Positions 1 to 5,482 of a DNA stretch of 8,734 bases are shown piece by piece (position 1 is the stretch's first letter; the number at the start of each line of letters is the position of its first letter). The translations under genes and the position numbers were made by a program. The notes under the pieces were generated by a model. It worked only from the letters and a program-made list of their open reading frames with translations, searched no databases and was not told the origin of the DNA. The stretch is taken from the NCBI GenBank assembly GCA_050943735.1, contig JBMNPT010000018.1, forward strand, positions 1 through 8,734, written 5' to 3'. Origin of the DNA: JBMNPT01 sp050943735. Lineage in GTDB: Bacteria > Bacillota > Clostridia > Oscillospirales > RGIG577.

Positions 1-1595
1 AGCTCGTGATTGACGAGCCAAAAGCAGCTATTGTTCGTGAAGCTTTTGATTTGTATGCCAATGGTGCTACAGTAGCTGAAATTTGCGATAAGTTTAATAA
101 CGCCGGGTATGTTACCGCCAAAGGTGCGAAATTTAACAAGAATAGCTTTCGAGCAATGTTCAAAAACGAAAGATATATCGGTATTTATAAGTATAAAGAT
201 TTGCGTATTGAGAACGGTGTACCCGCTATTGTAGATAAGGAAACTTTCGATATTGTGCATAAGAGGTTGTTATACAATAAGAAAGCACCCTCACGAGGAA
301 AAGCTAAGGTGGATTACCTTTTATCTCAAAAGCTTTTCTGCGGTCATTGTGGCTCGAATATGGTAGGTGAAAGTGGAACGGGTAGACACGGAACAACCTA
401 TAATTACTATACCTGCTCTAAAAGAAAACGAGAAAAAACCTGTGACAAGAAACCACTTAAAAAAGAGTTTATTGAAAAGGTTGTAGTCGAGGACGCTTTA
501 TCAATTCTTACTCCCGAAACTATAGAAGAGCTTGCCGATATGGCAATAAGGCAAACCGAGATTGATGCTGAGGAAAATACCCTCATACCTGCGTTAGAGA
601 AAGAAATAAAAGATATAGAGCGTAGTATCAATAATCTTTTGAAAATGGTTGAAAAAGGAGCTGATTCCGAATCTCTAACCAACAGGTTAAATGAATTAGA
701 AAAACAGAAACGAGCAACAGAAAAAAGATTGATTGATGCACAAGAGGACTTGATTATTTTAGAAAAAGAACATATAATATGGTGGCTAACAAAATTCTGC
801 GAAGGAGATATCGAAGATGAGACTTTTAGGAGACACATCATCGACCTTCTCATAAATTCCGTAACAGTTTGGGATGAGCCGGACGGATGGTTTAATATAA
901 CTTCCGTATATAACCTAACATCGCAAAAGACCAAGACTTTTCGGTGTTCGGATTTGGCACCCAATACTCCACCACACAAGAACTGCTGTTTTGATCATGA
1001 CCACATCGAAACAGCAGTTTTTTGCATTCCACCACAACCATTTCGGGAGATGATCGTTTGCTATTTCATACATTCAAGTCCCAGCAGGAGCGCAAAACCT
1101 TTGGCGGTTCTGATTTTATCGAATTGCAGCACTGCCAGCTGCCGCCTGGAACCCCCATGGAAACCATCTTTTCCCTCACCCAGAATTGGAAAAATGACTC
1201 TCTGTATATTTTCGGCGACGACATGGAGCAGTTTTATCAGCACTATGGAGCCATCTTCACCGGAGGGCGATACCACAACGGTAAAAGCGGTCCGCCGGAT
1301 CTGTGCGGAATCAATTTTTATTCTCACCAGCAGGCACAGCAGATCATACAGCGCCTCGTGGCGCAAACCCCGCCGGATTATCAACCCCTGCTCCACTGGC
1401 TGCAATCCGGTGCAAACTGCATTGGCTTTTATCTGCTGGGCGTATAGCCTGCCCCAGCCCAAAAGCAAAACGCCGTTTCAGTGGCTCACACCACTGAAAC
1501 GGCGTTCTTTTTACTTTTTACAAGACAGTCGCCATATCACTTGGGATACCGGGTCTGACCGTAGAAATTGCCAGCTTCCACCGCGCTGCGGCTGA
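1..1595 (+). CDS. Large serine recombinase, C-terminal part (5' partial, no family-type stop)
   Basis: The frame is already open at the left edge, so the catalytic serine domain lies outside the window. Counting from the valine codon at 6, residues 1-85 match the 'Recombinase' DNA-binding domain of large serine recombinases (start reads VIDEPKAAIVREAFDLYANG). A zinc ribbon follows (Cys112, Cys115, Cys137, Cys146), then a charged coiled coil at about 185-265 and a C-terminal segment to about residue 325 (position 980). Such enzymes integrate and excise phages and conjugative or mobilisable elements and usually sit at one end of the element. The frame has no stop there: it continues through a terminator hairpin (981-1023) and then through unrelated host sequence to 1595. 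Everything after about 980 is probably not functional recombinase. A one-base shift near 981 would bring TGA 992-994 into frame. Recombinase identity is confident; the true C-terminus is unknown. The stretch is clearly more AT-rich than the genes to its right. Confidence 0.85.
   Translation, partial: LVIDEPKAAIVREAFDLYANGATVAEICDKFNNAGYVTAKGAKFNKNSFRAMFKNERYIGIYKYKDLRIENGVPAIVDKETFDIVHKRLLYNKKAPSRGKAKVDYLLSQKLFCGHCGSNMVGESGTGRHGTTYNYYTCSKRKREKTCDKKPLKKEFIEKVVVEDALSILTPETIEELADMAIRQTEIDAEENTLIPALEKEIKDIERSINNLLKMVEKGADSESLTNRLNELEKQKRATEKRLIDAQEDLIILEKEHIIWWLTKFCEGDIEDETFRRHIIDLLINSVTVWDEPDGWFNITSVYNLTSQKTKTFRCSDLAPNTPPHKNCCFDHDHIETAVFCIPPQPFREMIVCYFIHSSPSRSAKPLAVLILSNCSTASCRLEPPWKPSFPSPRIGKMTLCIFSATTWSSFISTMEPSSPEGDTTTVKAVRRICAESIFILTSRHSRSYSASWRKPRRIINPCSTGCNPVQTALAFICWAYSLPQPKSKTPFQWLTPLKRRSFYFLQDSRHITWDTGSDRRNCQLPPRCG
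968..1036. repeat. 9-bp direct repeat flanking the recombinase terminator
   Basis: TCCACCACA occurs at 968-976 and again at 1028-1036, on either side of the terminator hairpin. It may be related to the recombination site at the element end, or be chance; the sequence alone cannot decide. Confidence 0.35.
981..1023 (+). terminator. Rho-independent terminator after the recombinase gene
   Basis: AACTGCTGTTT (981-991) pairs perfectly with AAACAGCAGTT (1009-1019) across a 17-nt loop, and a run of six T follows (1018-1023). It is placed where a recombinase gene should end, yet the recombinase frame reads straight through it. Confidence 0.8.
1045..1055 (+). promoter_or_regulatory. Ribosome binding site deciding a TTG start
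   Basis: GGGAG at 1045-1049 sits 8 bases before TTG 1058-1060, and the stretch 1045-1055 (GGGAGATGATC) closely follows the complement of the 16S 3' end. It argues that the downstream gene is complete and starts at 1058, not upstream inside the element end. Confidence 0.6.
1058..1447 (+). CDS. Small uncharacterised protein, 129 aa
   Basis: I do not recognise the function. The TTG start at 1058 is chosen for its strong ribosome binding site 8 bases upstream. The same frame is open back to a TTG at 1022, but that lies in the terminator's T run and has no good site. The protein is soluble, with no signal peptide or membrane segment. It is rich in Gln and aromatic residues, with a central YIFGDDMEQFYQHYGAIFTGG stretch flanked by short acidic and glycine-rich turns, and it ends FYLLGV. 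The putative integrated element lies directly upstream, so the original promoter may have been displaced. The alternative is that this is the 3' remnant of a longer gene cut by the element. It is convergent with the surface-protein gene and shares a bidirectional terminator with it. Base composition fits the host genes rather than the recombinase. Confidence 0.6.
   Translation: MLFHTFKSQQERKTFGGSDFIELQHCQLPPGTPMETIFSLTQNWKNDSLYIFGDDMEQFYQHYGAIFTGGRYHNGKSGPPDLCGINFYSHQQAQQIIQRLVAQTPPDYQPLLHWLQSGANCIGFYLLGV
1469..1512. terminator. Bidirectional terminator between convergent genes
   Basis: A perfect 16-bp inverted repeat (1469-1484 with 1491-1506) has a 6-nt loop, CTCACA. It is followed on the plus strand by CTTTTT and preceded by an A-rich run that becomes a T-rich tail on the minus strand. 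It serves the small gene ending at 1447 and the minus-strand gene ending at 1537. Confidence 0.92.
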
Positions 1596-3396
1596 TTTCA
1601 CGTCCCCAGTGAATGGAGCTGTTGTAATTGCCCTCGGTCACGATCACGCTGTCTGCCCGCTTCTCCAATACCACCACCGAGTGAGTGTTGTTGTTGATTC
1701 GGAGAATGTCGCCTACGCGGATCTCATCAAAGTCATAATAGGTTGTGGCCGGCAGATCGCCGAACACCGCATCGCTGCAAATAAAGGCAAACCCCGCGCA
1801 GCCGTAGCCGGTTATATGCAGAGCGGAGGAGTAATACCCGTTGTCATTGGTCCAGGGCATCCCCTCAGGGTATTCATCCTGCAGACCATAGAGGATCTCC
1901 CGGATGTTGTCATCGGTGATCTCCTTGCCATTGGCCAAAACTGCCTCTCCGGTGGAAGGCTTATCATCCGGTCCTTCTTCCGGTTCATAAATGTTCCCAT
2001 CCTCATAAATGGTATAGTTTTCCCATTCGGTGTCTTCCAAACTGAGCAGGTGGACCATACGGCACAGGTCTTTCACCGAAGTCACATACAGATTGGTGAG
2101 ATTCTCACAGTCCGAAATGGCGTTGTAGGGAAGATTGGTCACGCTGTAGGGAATGCCCAGCGAAACAAGATGGCTATTGCCGGAGAAATTGTATACGCCC
2201 TGTACTCCGGAGGGGATGGAATAACTGCTGTCCCGCTTTCCAGCAGGATAACAGCACAGATCTCTCTGTTCCTGGCTGAACAGTACGCCATCCTCACTGT
2301 AATAGGTGGGGTTTCCCTCTTCCACCTGGATGGATTCCAGCGAGGTGCAGTCCTCAAAAGCGCTGTAGTAACTCACGCTTTTCGCCGATTTGGGAATGGT
2401 GATGGATTCGAGGGAGCTGCATCCCGCAAACAGATAGCCATCAATGGCGGTAATGCTGTTGGGCAGAGAAACGCTGGTCACATTGTAGCAATCCTTAAAT
2501 GCGCTGTGGAACAGTGCGGTCACGCCCTCTTCCACCACAATGCGGGTGATGTCACCCCGATGGGAATACCAAGGCTGCTTTTTCGGAGAATAATAGCTGA
2601 GTTTGCCGGAGCCCGAAATGGTCAAAACGCCCTCATTGTCCAGCGACCACTTCACATTGGTTCCGCAGGAGCCCTTGGCCACCACATCTGTCACCGGTTC
2701 CGACGGAACCGAAGGTTCCTGGGGCTCTTCCGGTTCTTCCGGCTCTTCCGGCTCCTCCGGTTTGGAAGTTTCTTGCTTGCTCTCCACATAGTTGTACTCC
2801 CGGAGCATGGTGGCCACCGACTGCTCAATGGAGTAGGCCATGGAAGGACCAAAGGTGGTGTTGTCAATGCCCACCATGATACCCGCGCCGTACACCTTGG
2901 CAATGCTGTCCGCCGACCAGGTGCTGGAGCCATCGGTGAAAGGTGTGCTCACCTTGGACAGCTCCACACCCATGGATTGCATCAGCAAATCCAGAATCAA
3001 GGCCGCCTGCTCTCGGGTCAGTGTGTCGTTGGGCCCAAAAGTGCCGTCGCCGTATCCGCTGATCACGCCCAGATAAGCCATTTTCTGCACGTCCACATCG
3101 CTGGTATCGGTAAAGGTGGCACGTCCTGTAATGGTGGTGTCCATAACGGTTTCATACAGTTGTACCGCCAGTGTACAAAACTGACTGCGTGTGATGGGCT
3201 TGGTATAATCAGCTGGAAGCTCCTGGGGCAGAATTCCCTTTTCCTCCGCCTCTTCCACGCTTGCCTGTGCCCACTGAGAAACCGTCACATCTCGATTGGT
3301 GCCAGGAATGGTCCATGCGTAGGTGTTTACGCAGAAGGAACTGGCCAGAAGCACCACTGAGAGCATCCATGCAATGAATGTTCTTCCTCGTTTCAT
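1537..3396 (-). CDS. Secreted SLH-anchored BspA-type LRR protein with C-terminal cysteine-hydrolase-like domain
   Basis: 619 aa from ATG 3396; an in-frame ATG at 3438 lacks a good ribosome binding site. Order: signal peptide about 1-27 (hydrophobic core, cut after VNTYA); three SLH modules at about 38-82, 94-140 and 152-203; a proline/glutamate linker 213-234 of EEP repeats; and a BspA/LRR_5 region at about 241-445. That region opens with the typical GVLTISGSG and then EEGVTALFHSAF-type turns. A C-terminal domain of about 140 residues has Cys533 in YGCAGFAF, His572 in THSVVV and a polar pair near 588-590 (TEGN), the usual Cys-His-polar order of NlpC/P60- or CHAP-like hydrolases. The SLH modules bind secondary cell-wall polymer, so the protein should sit on the cell surface. 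LRR_5 repeats often mediate adhesion or binding to host or other bacteria. The hydrolase assignment is from motif order only and the substrate (peptidoglycan or protein) is unknown. It appears monocistronic. Confidence 0.9.
   Translation of the reverse strand: MKRGRTFIAWMLSVVLLASSFCVNTYAWTIPGTNRDVTVSQWAQASVEEAEEKGILPQELPADYTKPITRSQFCTLAVQLYETVMDTTITGRATFTDTSDVDVQKMAYLGVISGYGDGTFGPNDTLTREQAALILDLLMQSMGVELSKVSTPFTDGSSTWSADSIAKVYGAGIMVGIDNTTFGPSMAYSIEQSVATMLREYNYVESKQETSKPEEPEEPEEPEEPQEPSVPSEPVTDVVAKGSCGTNVKWSLDNEGVLTISGSGKLSYYSPKKQPWYSHRGDITRIVVEEGVTALFHSAFKDCYNVTSVSLPNSITAIDGYLFAGCSSLESITIPKSAKSVSYYSAFEDCTSLESIQVEEGNPTYYSEDGVLFSQEQRDLCCYPAGKRDSSYSIPSGVQGVYNFSGNSHLVSLGIPYSVTNLPYNAISDCENLTNLYVTSVKDLCRMVHLLSLEDTEWENYTIYEDGNIYEPEEGPDDKPSTGEAVLANGKEITDDNIREILYGLQDEYPEGMPWTNDNGYYSSALHITGYGCAGFAFICSDAVFGDLPATTYYDFDEIRVGDILRINNNTHSVVVLEKRADSVIVTEGNYNSSIHWGREISRSAVEAGNFYGQTRYPK
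2723..2758 (-). repeat. Four tandem 9-bp repeats encoding an EEP linker
   Basis: Four near-identical 9-mers (plus-strand form GGCTCTTCC and variants) encode Glu-Glu-Pro units in the surface protein. Because the unit is a multiple of three, copy number can change by slippage without breaking the frame, altering the spacing between wall anchor and repeats. Confidence 0.75.
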
Positions 3397-3404
3397 ACGA
3401 TCAA

Positions 3405-3410
3405 CCCTCT
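3405..3410 (-). promoter_or_regulatory. Ribosome binding site of the surface-protein gene
   Basis: AGAGGG on the minus strand, 8 bases before ATG 3396. It favours this start over ATG 3438, and gives a normal-length signal peptide. Confidence 0.65.
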
Positions 3411-3523
3411 TTTTCTGCTTAATTTTGGAGTGTTTCATCCATCTTTTCTACTATTTACTTTACATCGCATTGCCAAAAAAAGCAAATATTCTTCTGATAA
3501 AAATTTTTCCATCTATAAAGCCC

Positions 3524-3552
3524 AAAAGCCCAGGATTCAATCCTGGGCTTTT
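3524..3552 (-). terminator. Terminator of the three-gene operon
   Basis: Perfect hairpin starting right after the TAA at 3554-3556, with arms of AAAGCCCAGGA type around a TTCAA loop centred on 3538. On the minus strand the tail is only TTTT before GGG. On the plus strand it is seven T, so it may also block plus-strand transcription, although no plus gene ends here. It separates the operon from the surface-protein gene. Confidence 0.7.
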
Positions 3553-3553
3553 T

Positions 3554-4513
3554 TTACCGCTGCCACTCTGCGTTGTGCAGCAGCTGCAATGTTTTTTCCA
3601 TGGATGCTCCCCGGCTGTTCTCAGTGTGCAAACTCACATCCCGGGGATTGGCGCTCACCTCTGTATAAATCTGATTGGCTCCGGCCATCAGACACAAACC
3701 ATCGGGTTCATGCACCCCCATAGCCCGGGACGGCCGTACGCACAAGGTGGTCACCGCGCAGATTTTGGCCAGTTCCGCCGCCGAAATTTCCCCGCGGGAA
3801 TGGAGTTTTGTGCCGGGCACGCACACCCGCTTCATCACCGCCATCACTTCCACCGGATACTCCCGGGCGCGGAAAATTTCCTCCACAATCTGCTCATAGC
3901 TGTGCTCCGGTCCAATGGGCTCCACACAGTAATACAGCGCCAGCCCGGCCTCTTTGACCGCGTCCAGCGTGCGAATCCGCTGCTGTGGGTCCAAACAGGT
4001 ATCCACCCCTTCGCCCAGCCGGCAGATGTGGTAAACCCCAGTGAAGCCGGTTTCTTTGAGCCGGCGGGCATACGCTGCATCAAAATCTCCCACGTTAGCC
4101 ACCAGCCGCATGGAGGCGGGCATGCACTCCCGTACCGCCGCACCATAGCGCAAAAACTCCTCCTGATCAAAGTTGACAGTGGTCATGAGGAAAATCTCAT
4201 CCACTCCCTGCTCCGCCAGCTGCTGCACCATCTGCCGGACCTGTTCCACCGGCAGCACAAAACTGCAGCCCGGATCAAAGACATCCTGAGCCATGGAGCA
4301 AAAAGCACAGTTTGCAGGGCATCCCGAAGCTTCCATGCCAATTTGGGCATAAATCTCTCCTCTGCCGCCAAACCGTCTACGGGAATCCTCATTGGCAATG
4401 CCCAACAGACGATAATAGTCCGCGCTGCCATTGGCAATGGACAGCAGTTCCATCGCCTCCTGGCGATTCAGCTGCTCGCCTGCCGCCGCCCGGTCTAACA
4501 ATTTTTCCACCAT
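3554..4513 (-). CDS. BioB-like radical SAM enzyme (not biotin synthase)
   Basis: 319 aa, third gene of the operon. Cys65, Cys69 and Cys72 form the CxxxCxxC site (GCPANCAFC) for the [4Fe-4S] cluster that cleaves S-adenosylmethionine. The fold resembles biotin synthase/HydE: a TIM barrel and a C-terminal stretch LMAGANQIYTEV that matches BioB's FMAGANSIFYG. By eye, positions equal to E. coli BioB Cys97 and Cys128 are Leu108 (EIFLMTT) and Ala139 (LVANVG), while Cys196 (YYCVEPIGPEH) and Arg260 match Cys188 and Arg260. Two of the ligands of BioB's sulfur-donating [2Fe-2S] cluster are therefore missing, so sulfur insertion into dethiobiotin is unlikely. Its role in this operon is unknown; modification of a small molecule or cofactor used by the methyltransferase-like protein is an inference. 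Start at 4513 is chosen over ATG 4534 for its strong ribosome binding site. It starts 24 bases after the GTPase stop. Confidence 0.85.
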   Translation of the reverse strand: MVEKLLDRAAAGEQLNRQEAMELLSIANGSADYYRLLGIANEDSRRRFGGRGEIYAQIGMEASGCPANCAFCSMAQDVFDPGCSFVLPVEQVRQMVQQLAEQGVDEIFLMTTVNFDQEEFLRYGAAVRECMPASMRLVANVGDFDAAYARRLKETGFTGVYHICRLGEGVDTCLDPQQRIRTLDAVKEAGLALYYCVEPIGPEHSYEQIVEEIFRAREYPVEVMAVMKRVCVPGTKLHSRGEISAAELAKICAVTTLCVRPSRAMGVHEPDGLCLMAGANQIYTEVSANPRDVSLHTENSRGASMEKTLQLLHNAEWQR

Positions 4514-4519
4514 GTTTCG

Positions 4520-4525
4520 CTCCTT
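4520..4525 (-). promoter_or_regulatory. Ribosome binding site of the radical SAM gene
   Basis: AAGGAG on the minus strand, 6 bases before ATG 4513. It decides the start: ATG 4534 only has the preceding gene's TAAATC in front of it. Confidence 0.7.
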
Positions 4526-4537
4526 CTTTCCCATGAT

Positions 4538-5464
4538 TTACCGAATTTCCAACACCTGCTGCGGATACCATTTGGCCGCTTCCTGCACCGCCTTACGCAC
4601 CGGCATCCCGGCGCCTGACAGCACATTCAGCCAGCCAATCCGCTCCTGGGGTACCTGCACCGAATCGCAGGCCTCCACCGATACCACATTACCCACACAG
4701 TCGGCCAGACAAAGCCCTTCTGTAGTCTGGATGAACCCTTTCACCCGAAAGGCATTTTCGGCAAACATTTCAATGAACTTCCGCAGCTCATAAGGGGTGA
4801 TGGTGGGCGCAAGGGAGATCATCACCTTACGAAGGGTGAGATCCGCTGTCAACGGCATCTCCTCCTGCGGCAGCTCATGCGCCTGGGCCAGCACCTGCAA
4901 AATATCCGGTTCCACCTTGCCAAAACTGGTTTGAATCACCGGCATGTCGGGCCGCTGTCCCCGGATGAGCTCCAGGGTCTGTTCCAACTGCTGTGGAGTT
5001 GCTCGGTCTGTTTTATTCACCACCGCCACATCGCTGGAAGCCAGCTGTTTGACACAGGTCCGGGCGGTCTGATAGAGCTTGGGAAAACGCACCGCATCCA
5101 CCAGGCAAACCGCTCCCTGATACGCAATGTGGGGGAACCGGCCGGTCTGGGAAAAGAGCTTGCGCACACCGGTGGGATCTGAGAGGCCGGAGGCTTCCAC
5201 CAAAATCACATCGGGAGCAAAATCCACCGACTCCCGCAGTACCTTTTCAAATTGGTCCAGCCGGCAGGAGCAAAACACCGAACCGCCGGAAATCTCCTGC
5301 AAATAAGCCCCTAAACCAGACAGGAGGGCGCCGTCCACGCCCTCCTGACCAAATTCATTGACGATAAACTGAATCTTCTGCCCGGCGAACAGCGAGATGA
5401 AATGTTTGAGAAATGTGGTCTTCCCCGCTCCCAAAAAGCCGGTGACCAGATACAGCTTACTCAT
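4538..5464 (-). CDS. CobW-family (G3E, COG0523) GTPase
   Basis: 308 aa, second gene of the operon. The G3E P-loop GTPases deliver or handle metals or B12-type cofactors for partner enzymes. Visible: Walker A at 9-17 (GFLGAGKTT), an NEFGQEGVDG switch segment at 36-45, the Walker B-like ILVEASGLSDP at 87-97, NKTD at 150-153 for guanine recognition, and a C-terminal CobW_C-like domain from about 210. The usual CxCC metal motif is altered: GGSVFCSC (60-67) keeps only Cys65 and Cys67. There is no His-rich stretch. ATG 5464 has a ribosome binding site; a TTG at 5482 in the same frame overlaps nothing useful. It begins 18 bases after the stop of the UroD-like gene, so the two are surely co-transcribed. 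A role in metallating or activating the methyltransferase-like partner is inferred from context. Confidence 0.9.
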   Translation of the reverse strand: MSKLYLVTGFLGAGKTTFLKHFISLFAGQKIQFIVNEFGQEGVDGALLSGLGAYLQEISGGSVFCSCRLDQFEKVLRESVDFAPDVILVEASGLSDPTGVRKLFSQTGRFPHIAYQGAVCLVDAVRFPKLYQTARTCVKQLASSDVAVVNKTDRATPQQLEQTLELIRGQRPDMPVIQTSFGKVEPDILQVLAQAHELPQEEMPLTADLTLRKVMISLAPTITPYELRKFIEMFAENAFRVKGFIQTTEGLCLADCVGNVVSVEACDSVQVPQERIGWLNVLSGAGMPVRKAVQEAAKWYPQQVLEIR

Positions 5465-5472
5465 CTTAGCTT

Positions 5473-5478
5473 CTCCCT
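5473..5478 (-). promoter_or_regulatory. Ribosome binding site of the CobW-family gene
   Basis: AGGGAG on the minus strand, 8 bases before ATG 5464, lying in the 18-base gap after the upstream stop. It rules against the earlier in-frame TTG at 5482. Confidence 0.65.
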
Positions 5479-5482
5479 GCAA

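Larger units (their letters stand above)
1..1040. mobile_element. Right-hand end of a putative serine-recombinase element (boundary approximate)
   Basis: Inferred from the AT-rich recombinase gene and its terminator sitting directly before host-like, more GC-rich sequence. The junction should lie between the terminator (end 1023) and the ribosome binding site of the next gene (1045). The other end and the attachment-site pair are outside the window, so the boundary is an estimate. Confidence 0.4.

Noticed and set aside
2723..2758. CRISPR-like array
   Set aside because: Contiguous 9-bp coding repeats without spacers; they encode the EEP linker.
1609..3360. Long plus-strand open frame (583 aa) opposite the surface-protein gene
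   Set aside because: It lies entirely antisense to a gene with signal peptide and recognisable domains; its translation is low-complexity His/Gly/Arg-rich without domains.
3554..4513. Biotin synthase (bioB)
   Set aside because: Two auxiliary-cluster cysteines are missing and no other biotin genes are present.
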